A stretch of 64,000 nucleotides of DNA from Arthrobacter sp. SLBN-100 (GTDB lineage: Bacteria > Actinomycetota > Actinomycetes > Actinomycetales > Micrococcaceae), in NCBI RefSeq assembly GCF_006715305.1, contig NZ_VFMY01000001.1, positions 2,728,001-2,792,000 on the forward strand, written 5' to 3'. Position 1 is the first letter of the stretch, and each line of letters begins with the position of its first letter. Shown here one piece after another: positions 43,281 through 51,812 of this stretch. A model generated the notes under the pieces. That model saw nothing but the letters and a program-made list of their open reading frames with translations. It was not told the origin of the DNA and did not search any database. Both the position numbers and the translations under genes were made by a program.

Positions 43281-43889
43281 TTACGCGCTCTGGTGGAGTG
43301 TGTAGCTGCCTCCGGCGACCGGAGCGAGCCGGGCACAGGCCTTTTTGAGGTCTTCCTCGGCCTCGAAGAGGGAGAGCCGGCGGTTCCGGACGGACTGGAC
43401 CAGACCAGTGACGGTCAACAGGAGCACCCGGGCCGCAACGGCGTCTCCGCAGGCAGTGGAAACCACTTTTTCGCCCAGTGCGTCGATGTCGCGCAGCAGG
43501 GTGGTGGTGTCCCGGTCCGGAAGGTACACACCGCGGATCAGGCACTGCTCCACTGCGGGCTGCATCACCCGCATGTGGAAGATCTCCATCACCAGTCCAC
43601 CCAGGGCGCGGCCCCGGAACCTGGCGGGGGTGGTCCGCCGTGCGACCTGCAGTTCACCGAGCTGGTGCCGGTAGAGCGCGAGCATCAGGTGGGTTGGAGT
43701 GGGAAAGTAGCGGTACAGCGTGCCCAGGGGAACATCGGCCTTGGCCGCCACCTCGGTCAGGTCCACGGATTCGAGGCCCTTCCGGGCAAAACCGGCGGCA
43801 CTGTCCAGGATGCGGGAATAGCGCAGCCGCTGACGCGGGGCTGAGGGCATGGCGGCCATGGGCGGATGATCTGGAAGAGTCTCAGGCAT
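43281..43889 (-). CDS. TetR-family regulator
   Basis: A 202-aa protein. The N-terminal helix-turn-helix is LRYSRILDSAAGFARKGLES, then VDLTEVAAKADVPLGTLYRYFPTPTHLMLALY, ending in the conserved YRYF recognition element. The C-terminal helical domain is variable. It resembles KstR-type regulators in the DNA-binding part, but no steroid genes are present. The 279-bp gap on its 3' side (43002-43280) carries the malic enzyme promoter and nothing else that I can recognise. The MFS gene lies 137 bp upstream on the same strand. Confidence 0.85.
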   Translation of the reverse strand: MPETLPDHPPMAAMPSAPRQRLRYSRILDSAAGFARKGLESVDLTEVAAKADVPLGTLYRYFPTPTHLMLALYRHQLGELQVARRTTPARFRGRALGGLVMEIFHMRVMQPAVEQCLIRGVYLPDRDTTTLLRDIDALGEKVVSTACGDAVAARVLLLTVTGLVQSVRNRRLSLFEAEEDLKKACARLAPVAGGSYTLHQSA

Positions 43890-44026
43890 CTGTATTCCGG
43901 GTTGAGTTTTGACGGTGCAGCAGCCGGGAGCGTCCCCATCCCGGACCGCCTGCGATCCGGTTCAACTATACGGGAAACCTATGCGGGGTAATTCGTCAGT
44001 GGTCTTACTTCCGGCATCCCGGCAGG

Positions 44027-45313
44027 TCAGCGGACGCCCTTGATCTTCACCACAAAAACAGCCCCGAGCAGGCCGATGACCGCGGCGGTTATGAACAGCG
44101 AAATATAGCCGCCCGCATACCTCACAGCCACGAATGCGAGAGTCGGGGCCACCACCTGCGGCAGGGAATTGGCCACGTTGATCACGCCCATGTCCTTCCC
44201 GCGGTCCGCCGCCAGGGGCAGGACCTGCGTCAGCAGGGCGAAGTCCACCGCCAGATATGCCCCAAAGCCGATCCCCAGGACGGCGGCCCCCGCCAGGGCT
44301 CCAAGCCACACGGGGAAGAACGCCAGGATCAGAGCCGCCAGGGCGATGGTGGCCGAGGAGCCGATCACGAACGGCTTGCGGCGGCCAACCCTGTCGCTCC
44401 AGGGGCCGGCCACCACCGCGGTGATCATCACCATGAGCGCGTAGGTGCCGGTGAGGACCAGTACGCCCGCCGGCGGGTCCTCATGCTTCAGGATGTCTCG
44501 GAGGAAAAAGAGCAGGTAGACGATGGTCAACTGGTTGCCGACGTTCACCAGGAAGCGGGTAAGCCAGGCCCAGGCAAAATCCGGGTAAAGCCGGGGACTG
44601 ATCCAAAACCCGCGGAGGAACACCCTTAGCCGGAAGCGCGGCAGGACGCCCTTGTGGAGCACGGGATCGTCCCGGTGGAACAGGTATGGCAGCACCGACA
44701 GGAGAAGGGCTGCGGCGCAGAGCCAGTAGCCCACCATGAAGTTGCCGGACACGACGGCGCCGAATACCGCGCCCGTGAGGACGCCAAGCGTCTGGCCCAT
44801 TGCTGCCAGTCCGCCCACCTTCCCGCGCTGGAGCACCGGCACCCGGTCCGGGACGGCGGCAGTGATTGCGGCGTAGGCGGCATTTGCGCCCAACTGGACC
44901 AGGGACCAGAAGAGCACCATCAGAGCTACAGTCGTTGCGCCTGACAGGGCCAGGAGCGCCGCCGTTCCCAGGATGGCACCAGCCAGCACCCAAGGCGACC
45001 GGCGACCGAAGCGGGAGGTGGTGCGGTCAGAGAGGGCGCCAAACAATGGATTGGCCACCAGTGACACGGCGGCGCCGCACGCTGTCACAAGGGACAGAAT
45101 GGCTTCCTTGTTGTCCTCGTCAATGCCGATAGCCTGCTGGCCGATAAAGACGTTGATGGGTCCAAAGAAAGCCGCATTAATGCCAACGTTGACCAGCACC
45201 AGGCCGGTGACCCAGCGGGCGGTGACCTTCCGGGTGGGTTCGGCGAGTGCCGCCGTCGTGCCGTCCGCTGCCGCGCCTGGATCCGGCGGTGCGGGTGTGT
45301 TGGACAGGCTCAT
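44027..45313 (-). CDS. MFS transporter (GPH/SLC45-like)
   Basis: A 428-aa transporter with 12 predicted helices. GGGGGA lies seven bases before the ATG. The loop between helices 2 and 3 reads LFGALSDRTTSRFGRRSPWVLAG, the extended motif A of glycoside/sucrose-type permeases. A second copy, VAGPWSDRVGRRKPFVIG, lies after helix 8. The substrate is probably a sugar or glycoside (inference). It is divergent from the RraA-like gene; a TetR regulator gene follows on the same strand. Confidence 0.85.
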   Translation of the reverse strand: MSLSNTPAPPDPGAAADGTTAALAEPTRKVTARWVTGLVLVNVGINAAFFGPINVFIGQQAIGIDEDNKEAILSLVTACGAAVSLVANPLFGALSDRTTSRFGRRSPWVLAGAILGTAALLALSGATTVALMVLFWSLVQLGANAAYAAITAAVPDRVPVLQRGKVGGLAAMGQTLGVLTGAVFGAVVSGNFMVGYWLCAAALLLSVLPYLFHRDDPVLHKGVLPRFRLRVFLRGFWISPRLYPDFAWAWLTRFLVNVGNQLTIVYLLFFLRDILKHEDPPAGVLVLTGTYALMVMITAVVAGPWSDRVGRRKPFVIGSSATIALAALILAFFPVWLGALAGAAVLGIGFGAYLAVDFALLTQVLPLAADRGKDMGVINVANSLPQVVAPTLAFVAVRYAGGYISLFITAAVIGLLGAVFVVKIKGVR

Positions 45314-45430
45314 GGCTGGTTCCCCCTGGAACAGTTCGTGATTCTGAAAATCAGACTATCGTGGGCTTCATTGCACCGCTTGTCATACCGCAAACTGCGT
45401 TCCAGCGGCGCCCAAAATTCAGGAGAACGC

Positions 45431-45928
45431 ATGACAACAGCTGCAGGAAGCCAATCAGCCCAGGCCGTCAACACCGCAGACCTCTACGATGAGCGCGGCG
45501 AAGACCTGGCCTCAGTGTCGCTGCAGTTCCAGTCCCTCGGTGGCCGCTCACACTTCAGCGGCCCGGTCCGGACCATCCGCTGCTTCCAGGACAACGCCCT
45601 GGTGAAGTCCACCTTGGCCACGCCAGGTAACGGGAACGTCCTGGTGGTGGACGGCGGCGGCTCGCTGGGCACGGCGTTGATGGGGGACATGATCGCCGAA
45701 AGCGCCGTGGCGAACGGCTGGGCCGGCGTCGTCATCAATGGGGCAATCCGGGACCGGGAGGCGATCGCCAAGCTGGACCTCGGGGTAAAGGCCCTGGGCA
45801 GCAATCCGCGCAAGAGCGCCAAAGCCGGGGCCGGCGAAGTAGATGTGGACGTGCAGATCGACGCTGTGACCATTCGCCCCGGCTCCATCATCTGGTGCGA
45901 TCCGGACGGGATCCTGGTGGAGCGCTAA
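45431..45928 (+). CDS. rraA: RraA-family protein (RNase E inhibitor / HMG aldolase-like)
   Basis: A 165-aa protein. AGGAGA lies just before the ATG at 45431; the frame is open upstream, but only this start has a ribosome site. VDGGGSLGTALMGDMIAESAVANGWAGVVINGAIRD (two adjacent blocks) is the family signature, and its Arg-Asp pair binds metal and substrate in the aldolase members. RraA proteins either bind RNase E or cleave 4-hydroxy-4-methyl-2-oxoglutarate. Which applies here cannot be told from sequence. Confidence 0.87.
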   Translation: MTTAAGSQSAQAVNTADLYDERGEDLASVSLQFQSLGGRSHFSGPVRTIRCFQDNALVKSTLATPGNGNVLVVDGGGSLGTALMGDMIAESAVANGWAGVVINGAIRDREAIAKLDLGVKALGSNPRKSAKAGAGEVDVDVQIDAVTIRPGSIIWCDPDGILVER

Positions 45929-45984
45929 AGGCGGCCAGGCCGCAGGAGAAAACAACTTCCGGTATCAGGGAATAGGTCCCGGCA

Positions 45985-46010
45985 TAAGATAGTTACTGAA
46001 AGCAACTATC
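45985..46010. promoter_or_regulatory. Operator-like inverted repeat overlapping a -10 element
   Basis: GATAGTT (45988-45994) and AACTATC (46004-46010) form a perfect inverted repeat with a 9-bp spacer. TAAGAT at 45985-45990 could be a -10 box that overlaps the left arm. It lies 28 bp before the DHA2 transporter gene. The layout fits a MarR- or TetR-type repressor site. Confidence 0.6.
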
Positions 46011-46037
46011 AGAGCTTATTTCTTCCTTGGAGCATCC

Positions 46038-47690
46038 ATGTCCCAACCCACTGCCGCGCGCGCCGCCGGAGAAACCCTCACGCCGCGCCAGATTGTCACC
46101 GTGATGGTCGGCCTGATGCTGGGCATGTTCCTGGCCTCGCTGGACCAGACCATCGTGTCCACGTCCATCTACACCATCGCCAATGACCTGGACGGGCTCT
46201 CGCTCCAGGCCTGGGCCACCACCGCGTACCTCATCACGTCCACCGTGAGCACACCCCTGTACGGCAAGTTGAGCGACATCTTCGGCCGCCGCCCGCTGTA
46301 CCTGGCCGCCATCATCATCTTCCTGGCAGGCTCCCTGTACGCAGGCTCGGTCCACTCCATGACCGAACTCGCCATAGCCCGCGGCGTCCAGGGGCTGGGC
46401 GCCGGCGGCCTGCTGGCGCTCGCGCTGACCATCATCGGCGACATCGTGTCCCTGAAGGACCGGGCCAAGTACCAGGGCTACTTCATGTCCGTGTTCGGCA
46501 TCTCCTCCGTGCTGGGCCCCGTGGTGGGCGGCGCATTCGCCGGTTCGGCCAACATCCTGGGCTTTGACGGCTGGCGCTGGGTGTTCTTTATCAACCTGCC
46601 CATCGGCCTGGCAGCACTGGCAGTCGTATTCCTGTTCCTCCACCTCCCGGCCAAGCACGTGAAGCAGAAGATCGACTACTGGGGGGCGGCAGCCATCACC
46701 CTGGCTATCGTGCCGCTCCTGCTGGTTGCGGAGCAGGGCCGCACTTGGGGCTGGGCGTCCCTGAACTCCTCCCTCTGCTACGGCCTGGGCCTGGTGGGCA
46801 TCGCCTGGTTCCTGCTTGCCGAAAAGCGGGCCGGCGACTACGCGCTGATCCCCCTGCGGCTCTTCCGGATCGCCACCTTCGGCCTGTCATCGCTGCTGAA
46901 CTTCATCATCGGCATCGGCATGTTCGGGGCCATCGCCATGCTCCCGATGTACCTGCAGCTGGTCAAGGGCCTCACTCCCACCGAGGCCGGCCTGATGATG
47001 ATCACCTTCACCGTCGGTATCCTCACCGGCTCCATCACGGCCGGGCGCACCATCTCATCGTCCGGCACCTACCGGATCTTTCCCATCATGGGCACGGCCA
47101 TCCTCACCGCCGCCGCCGTAGTGATGGGCCTGTCCCTGGGCGTGGACACGGGTCTGTGGGTTCCCGGCGTGATCGCGGTGTTCTTTGGCATGGGCCTGGG
47201 CTTCTGCATGCAGCCGCTCACCCTGGCCATGCAGGTGTCCGTGCCGCGCCGTGACATGGGTGTGGGCACGTCCTCTGCAGCATTCTTCCGCTCCATGGGA
47301 GGCGCCGTGGGCACGGCGGTGTTCATCTCCATGCTGTTCAGCCTGGCGGCGAGCCGGATCGCGGACAGCATGAAAACCGCCATGGGAAGCGCCGACTACC
47401 AGGCCGTCCTGCGGGACCCCGCGGTGGCAGCTGACCCCGCCAACGCCAAGCTGTACGAGTTCTTCCAGAACGGGGCGTCCAACGATTCCCTCAATGACAC
47501 CAGCTGGCTCCATACAGCCAACAGCACGCTGACCCGGCCCATCACGGAGGGCTTTGCCTATGCGATCGACGCCGTAATGCTCACGGCAGCCGTCCTCACC
47601 GGCATCGCATTCCTCATCAGCTTCGCGCTGCCCAACAAAAAACTGTCGGACCCCAAAGCTGCCCCGCAGGAAACCGCGGCGGTGCACTAA
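46038..47690 (+). CDS. MFS drug transporter, DHA2 (EmrB/QacA) family
   Basis: A 550-aa transporter with 14 predicted helices. MVGLMLGMFLASLDQTIVST is the DHA2 motif D1, and TPLYGKLSDIFGRRPLYLAA is motif A. ARGVQGLGAGGLLALALTI and the GPVVGGAFAG helix (motif C) mark a proton antiporter. It probably exports a toxic organic compound. The palindrome 28 bp upstream suggests repression by an unlinked MarR/TetR protein, because no regulator gene is adjacent. A strong hairpin follows 22 bp after the stop. Confidence 0.88.
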   Translation: MSQPTAARAAGETLTPRQIVTVMVGLMLGMFLASLDQTIVSTSIYTIANDLDGLSLQAWATTAYLITSTVSTPLYGKLSDIFGRRPLYLAAIIIFLAGSLYAGSVHSMTELAIARGVQGLGAGGLLALALTIIGDIVSLKDRAKYQGYFMSVFGISSVLGPVVGGAFAGSANILGFDGWRWVFFINLPIGLAALAVVFLFLHLPAKHVKQKIDYWGAAAITLAIVPLLLVAEQGRTWGWASLNSSLCYGLGLVGIAWFLLAEKRAGDYALIPLRLFRIATFGLSSLLNFIIGIGMFGAIAMLPMYLQLVKGLTPTEAGLMMITFTVGILTGSITAGRTISSSGTYRIFPIMGTAILTAAAVVMGLSLGVDTGLWVPGVIAVFFGMGLGFCMQPLTLAMQVSVPRRDMGVGTSSAAFFRSMGGAVGTAVFISMLFSLAASRIADSMKTAMGSADYQAVLRDPAVAADPANAKLYEFFQNGASNDSLNDTSWLHTANSTLTRPITEGFAYAIDAVMLTAAVLTGIAFLISFALPNKKLSDPKAAPQETAAVH

Positions 47691-47712
47691 GGCGGGCGGC
47701 TCCCAAGCCAAG

Positions 47713-47747
47713 ACGACGACGGCGGCCATCCCGCCGTCGTCGTTCTT
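47713..47747 (+). terminator. Hairpin terminator after the DHA2 transporter
   Basis: ACGACGACGGCGG pairs with CCGCCGTCGTCGT across a 5-base loop, followed by TTCTT. It is the end of the transporter transcript. Confidence 0.85.
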
Positions 47748-47749
47748 AG

Positions 47750-47806
47750 TTACAGGGTTGCCTTGGTTACAGGTTGCCTTGGTTACAGGTTGCCTTGGTT
47801 ACAGGG
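47750..47806. repeat. Three tandem 16-17-bp units TTACAGGTTGCCTTGG plus a partial copy
   Basis: Units start at 47750 (17 bp, with one extra G), 47767 and 47783, and a partial TTACAGGG is at 47799. They lie between the terminator and the promoter region of the sugar transporter. This looks like a short variable-number array. Confidence 0.8.
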
Positions 47807-47953
47807 CGAAAAGTCAGCCCTGCAGACCCCGAGTGGAACAGCGGCCGGTGACGTGCCACACTGTTTAGCGCGTGTGCGCCGGCCATCTGGACCGGTACCG
47901 CAGCCGACGACGTCCGCACCGCATCCATCAGACCCCCAAACCCAGGGAGAACC

Positions 47954-49393
47954 ATGCCCACTGCACAGGAGCAGACAACCGCCCGGATACCGCAGCGGGT
48001 GATCTGGCTGGCCCTCGCGGGGGCAGTGGGCGGATTCCTCTTCGGCTTCGATTCGTCGGTGGTGAACGGCGCGGTGGACGCCATGAAGGACGAGTTCGCA
48101 CTCTCCGAGGCCGTGACCGGCTTCGCCGTGGCCATCGCCCTGCTGGGCTGTGCCGCCGGCGCCTTCCTCGCCGGAAAGGTGGCCGACCGGCACGGGCGCA
48201 TCCCCGCCATGAAGCTCGGTGCGCTGCTGTTCCTGGTCAGCGCCCTCGGCACCGGGTTCGCGTTCAGCATCTGGGACCTGATCTTCTGGCGGCTGGTGGG
48301 CGGCCTGGGAATCGGCCTTGCCTCCGTTATCGCACCGGCTTACATCTCCGAGATTTCGCCGCGCAAGGTCCGCGGCCGCCTGGCATCGCTGCAGCAGCTG
48401 GCCATCACCACCGGTATCTTCGCCGCGCTCCTGTCCGACGCCCTGTTCGCCACCAGCGCCGGCGGTGCGGACCAGGCCTTCTGGCTCGGGATTGAGGCGT
48501 GGCGCTGGATGTTCCTCGCCGCTGCCGCGCCGGCCGTGGTGTACGGCTGGGTGGCCTTCACGCTTCCCGAATCCCCGCGCTTCCTGGTGTTCCTCGGCAA
48601 GGAGGATGAGGCGCGCAAGGTCTTTGACACCATTGCTCCGGCAGAGGATACGGACCGGCACATCCGCGAAATCCGGGAGGCCATCGAGGAGGACAAGCTC
48701 GCCGGACAGAAGGGCTCGCTCCGCGGCAAGGCATTCGGGCTGCAGGCAGTGGTCTGGGTGGGCATTATCCTGTCCGTCCTGCAGCAGTTCGTGGGCATCA
48801 ACGTGATCTTCTACTACTCCACCACCTTGTGGAAGGCGGTGGGCTTCCAGGAGAAGGACTCGCTCGCCATCTCGGTGGCCACCTCCATCACCAACATTCT
48901 GGTCACGCTCGTGGCCATCGCGCTGGTGGACCGGATCGGCCGGCGGCCCATCCTGCTGGCAGGTTCAGTGGGCATGGCAGTTTCCCTGGGTGCCATGGCG
49001 CTGGCGTTTTCCTCCGCGGTGGGGACCGGTGAGGAGATTTCCCTGCCGGGCGCCTGGGGTCCCGTGGCCCTGGTGGCCGCGAACGTTTTTGTGGTCAGCT
49101 TCGGCGCATCTTGGGGCCCGCTCGTGTGGGTGCTCCTGGGCGAGATCTTCCCGTCCCGGATCCGCGCCCGCGCACTGGGCCTGGCCGCAGCCGCGCAGTG
49201 GGTGGCGAACTTTGCCATCACGCTGAGCTTTCCGGTGATGGCCGCCGGGTCGCTGCCGCTGACGTACGCCATGTACGCACTGTTCGCGGCGTTGTCGTTC
49301 TTCTTTGTGATGTTCAAGGTGCCGGAAACCAACGGCATGTCGCTGGAGCAGGCGGAGACGCTGTTTGTGGCGAAGAGCCCGAAGAAGGCCTAG
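47954..49393 (+). CDS. Sugar porter family MFS transporter (XylE/GlcP-like)
   Basis: A 479-aa proton-sugar symporter with 12 predicted helices. AGGGAG lies before the ATG. Family marks are GFLFGFDSSVVNGAV in helix 1, GKVADRHGRIPAM after helix 2, PESPRFLVFLGKEDEA before the central loop, QQFVGINVIFYYSTTLW in helix 7, DRIGRRPILLAGS, and PETNGMSLEQAE at the end. The sugar is not certain (glucose, xylose or a polyol). It is monocistronic, with a clear terminator downstream. Confidence 0.9.
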   Translation: MPTAQEQTTARIPQRVIWLALAGAVGGFLFGFDSSVVNGAVDAMKDEFALSEAVTGFAVAIALLGCAAGAFLAGKVADRHGRIPAMKLGALLFLVSALGTGFAFSIWDLIFWRLVGGLGIGLASVIAPAYISEISPRKVRGRLASLQQLAITTGIFAALLSDALFATSAGGADQAFWLGIEAWRWMFLAAAAPAVVYGWVAFTLPESPRFLVFLGKEDEARKVFDTIAPAEDTDRHIREIREAIEEDKLAGQKGSLRGKAFGLQAVVWVGIILSVLQQFVGINVIFYYSTTLWKAVGFQEKDSLAISVATSITNILVTLVAIALVDRIGRRPILLAGSVGMAVSLGAMALAFSSAVGTGEEISLPGAWGPVALVAANVFVVSFGASWGPLVWVLLGEIFPSRIRARALGLAAAAQWVANFAITLSFPVMAAGSLPLTYAMYALFAALSFFFVMFKVPETNGMSLEQAETLFVAKSPKKA

Positions 49394-49439
49394 CAACGCC
49401 CCATCACCTTCCGCAGTATTTCCTCCAACGCCCCATCAC
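49394..49439. repeat. Two copies of CAACGCCCCATCAC intergenic repeat
   Basis: CAACGCCCCATCAC occurs at 49394-49407 and again at 49426-49439, separated by CTTCCGCAGTATTTCCTC. A third copy, in inverted orientation and with a related flank, is at 50593-50606. Confidence 0.8.
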
Positions 49440-49457
49440 TTTTCGGTCTTAAACACC

Positions 49458-49490
49458 AAACCCTCCATCACGTGCTGTGAAGGAGGGTTT
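49458..49490 (+). terminator. Hairpin terminator after the sugar transporter
   Basis: AAACCCTCC and TCAC pair with GTGA and GGAGGGTTT. The T-containing 3' end (GGGTTTGCTGTTTGG) fits a rho-independent terminator. It also faces the convergent GNAT gene. Confidence 0.8.
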
Positions 49491-49574
49491 GCTGTTTGGC
49501 CCCGGGCATCGGTTACACGACGTGGCGCTCGTGCGCCCCCAGGTACTCTCGGCAGGCAGCGACTGTCCCGCGGC

Positions 49575-50096
49575 TCACAGTGCCAGCTTCATGCCTTCAT
49601 GGCTCGCTTCGAAACCGAGGCGCTCATAAAACCGGTGGGCTGCCCGGCGCGTTTTGTGCGTGGTCAACTGCATCAGGGTGCAGCCGCGGCGCTGTGACTC
49701 TTCGATGGCCCACTGCACCATGGCGTTGCCGATGCCTTGGCCCCGGAGGCTGTCCGCCACCCGAACCCCCTCGATCTGCGAGCGCCAGGCGCCCTGACGC
49801 GAAATGCCTGGCAGGAAGCTGAGCTGGAAAGTGGCAACAACGGAGGCCTCCGCGGCGGCAGCCGTCATCAATTCCCCCACGACGAGCAGGTGGGAAGGGT
49901 CGGCGTCGATCGCTCCGAACGCACGTTCGTAGGGTGCCATGTCCTCGGCGCGTTCGCGGCCGGAACCCAGGGAATCGTCGGCGAGCAGCTGCACGATGGT
50001 GGGCAGATCCGCGGGTGAGGCGTGGCGCAGGCGGAAGGTCCCTCCGTCGACGTCGGCAGTCAGGAGAAAGGGCACGACTTCTGGGTTCCGTATCAC
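49575..50096 (-). CDS. GNAT-family N-acetyltransferase
   Basis: A 173-aa acetyltransferase. FRLRHASPADLPTIVQLLADD opens the fold. IEGVRVADSLRGQGIGNAMVQWAIEE carries the acetyl-CoA-binding loop (R-G-Q-G-I-G), and the last strand is FYERLGFEASHEGMKL. Acceptor unknown. The start is not certain: a GTG at 50096 begins the frame, and another GTG seven codons later would also preserve the domain. Confidence 0.85.
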   Translation of the reverse strand: MIRNPEVVPFLLTADVDGGTFRLRHASPADLPTIVQLLADDSLGSGRERAEDMAPYERAFGAIDADPSHLLVVGELMTAAAAEASVVATFQLSFLPGISRQGAWRSQIEGVRVADSLRGQGIGNAMVQWAIEESQRRGCTLMQLTTHKTRRAAHRFYERLGFEASHEGMKLAL

Positions 50097-50200
50097 CCCT
50101 TCAGCATTCCACGGCCCGCGCCATGCCTTGTGATCCGTCCCTGGCCGTGCTTGGCTGGGGGACCAGCGTCAGGGCGCAGGATTCATTGGGGGGAATGGCC

Positions 50201-50497
50201 ATGGACAGGAATGCAGCAGGTCTGCCGAGGACGACTTTGCGGGCGGGGATCATCGCGGGTGCCATCGGTGCATTCGCGGTGATTCTCGCTCCCCAGATCC
50301 TGCAGGCGCTGCAACTCGGCCCCGAGTACTCACAGGCTGTTGGGCTGGCCCTTAGCCTGGTGTTCCAGTTGGTCACACTGTTTTTCCTGCCATTCTCCGC
50401 TGCGCTGATAGCCGCATCGCTGGTGATGCGCCACCTGGAGGCGGTCTTGCAGCGGACATCAGCACCTTCCGGCGGGGCGCCTGCCACGGATCAGTAG
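50201..50497 (+). CDS. Small two-helix membrane protein of unknown function
   Basis: A 98-aa protein. I chose the ATG at 50201 because GGGGGG lies eight bases before it; an ATG two codons earlier is too close to that site. Residues ~15-35 and 46-75 are hydrophobic. The tail is polar. The family is not recognised. A strong hairpin follows 28 bp after the stop, which supports a real transcript. Confidence 0.6.
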   Translation: MDRNAAGLPRTTLRAGIIAGAIGAFAVILAPQILQALQLGPEYSQAVGLALSLVFQLVTLFFLPFSAALIAASLVMRHLEAVLQRTSAPSGGAPATDQ

Positions 50498-50524
50498 GGG
50501 GGGCAAGCCTGCCACAGCAAAAGT

Positions 50525-50558
50525 ACGACGCCGGCACTCGGGAAAGTGCCGGCGTCGT
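50525..50558. terminator. Hairpin terminator, 14-bp perfect stem
   Basis: ACGACGCCGGCACT pairs with AGTGCCGGCGTCGT across six bases. It lies between the small membrane gene and the convergent mtlD gene and could serve either. Confidence 0.8.
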
Positions 50559-50592
50559 GATTGCGGACGCGTTGGTAAGAAATCCGCAGGAG

Positions 50593-50636
50593 GTGATGGG
50601 GCGTTGGGATAAAACCCGCCGGTGGTGATGGCGCGT
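50593..50636. repeat. Inverted copy of the CAACGCCCCATCAC repeat and a variant
   Basis: GTGATGGGGCGTTG at 50593-50606 is the reverse complement of the repeat at 49394. A variant, GGTGATGGCGCGT, follows at 50624-50636. Both lie between the terminator and the mtlD stop. Confidence 0.7.
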
Positions 50637-50648
50637 CTCTTGTGGCCT

Positions 50649-51812
50649 TTATGCGGGAGTGGTGGCCACCTCCGCCTGGCGCTCCTCCACCAGCGTGGAG
50701 ACGGCATTAAACAGCGGGTGATCCGGCTCCAGGCCGGTGATTCTCGCCGTGGCGTCGGCGGGACTGCTGGATGCCAGGATCCTGGTGAGCTCGGTTGCTT
50801 CGGCGTCGGCGGGGTCGTTGAAACGCAGGGCAGCCGCGATGGCCCCCAGCAATGCCTCGGGCACCACTCCCCGTTCGGCGAGTTCGGCAGCCGGGCCGAT
50901 GAACCGCTCGTGCCGGCTCAGCTTCCGCAGTGGCGCCCGGCCTACCCGGTTCACTGTGTCCGGCAGGTACGGGTTGGAGAACCGGACCAGGATCTTCTGG
51001 ACGTACGCCTCCTGCTCGTCATTGCTGAAACCGTGCTTGCTGACCAGCAGCTGTTTGGTCTCCTCCAGCACCGCCCGGACGTCCTCGGCAACATCCTGGT
51101 CCGCCATCGCATCGGAAATTTTCTCCAGGCCCGCCTCGAACCCGAAGTAGGCGGCCGAGGCGTGGCCGGTGTTCACCGTGAACAGCTTCCGCTCGATGTA
51201 CGGCGAAAGCTCGTCCACAAACGTGGCGCCGGGGATCACGGGAGCGGAACCGCCAAAGGCAGTCCGGTCGATGACCCATTCGTAGAAGGTCTCCACGGTG
51301 ACGTCCAGGCCCTGGCCTGCTTCCTGGTTGGGCACGATCCGGTCCACGGCGGTGTTGGCGAACACCGCTTTGCCGTCCAGTGCCCCGGCGGCGGCCCCCG
51401 GCTGGGAAGCCACTTCCTTGGCCAGGATGTCCGTGGCGTTGATGGCGTTCTCGCAGGCCATCACCTGCAGCGGCGCCAGCTCGGGCCCCCTTGCAACGAT
51501 GCCCCTGGCAATGACCGGCGCGACGAACTTGAGGATGTGCGGCCCCACCGCGGTGGTGACGATGTCCGCCGTCGCAATTTCCGCGATGAGTTCAGCTTCC
51601 TGGGTGTTGGAGTTCAACGCCCGGAAGTTGTCCACGGTGCGCACGGCAGGGTTTTCGCCCACCTCGTGCACGGCGTAGCTGTCCGCCTTGGCGAGCTGGT
51701 TGATGAGCTCCTCGGCGACGTCGGCGAACACCACCTCATAGCCTGCATCGTGCAGGAGCAGGCCTACAAAGCCGCGCCCGATGTTTCCGGCCCCGAAATG
51801 TACTGCCTTCAC
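50649..51812 (-). CDS. mtlD: Mannitol-1-phosphate 5-dehydrogenase
   Basis: A 387-aa NAD-dependent polyol-phosphate dehydrogenase oxidising mannitol-1-phosphate to fructose-6-phosphate. AVHFGAGNIGRGFVGLLLHDAG is the nucleotide-binding start. ENAINATDIL and FVDELSPYIERKLFTVNTGHASAAYFG are the catalytic segments of the MtlD family. Its GTG shares one base with the TAG of the PTS gene (TAGTG), so translation is coupled. Together the two genes import and oxidise mannitol. Confidence 0.93.
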   Translation of the reverse strand: MKAVHFGAGNIGRGFVGLLLHDAGYEVVFADVAEELINQLAKADSYAVHEVGENPAVRTVDNFRALNSNTQEAELIAEIATADIVTTAVGPHILKFVAPVIARGIVARGPELAPLQVMACENAINATDILAKEVASQPGAAAGALDGKAVFANTAVDRIVPNQEAGQGLDVTVETFYEWVIDRTAFGGSAPVIPGATFVDELSPYIERKLFTVNTGHASAAYFGFEAGLEKISDAMADQDVAEDVRAVLEETKQLLVSKHGFSNDEQEAYVQKILVRFSNPYLPDTVNRVGRAPLRKLSRHERFIGPAAELAERGVVPEALLGAIAAALRFNDPADAEATELTRILASSSPADATARITGLEPDHPLFNAVSTLVEERQAEVATTPA

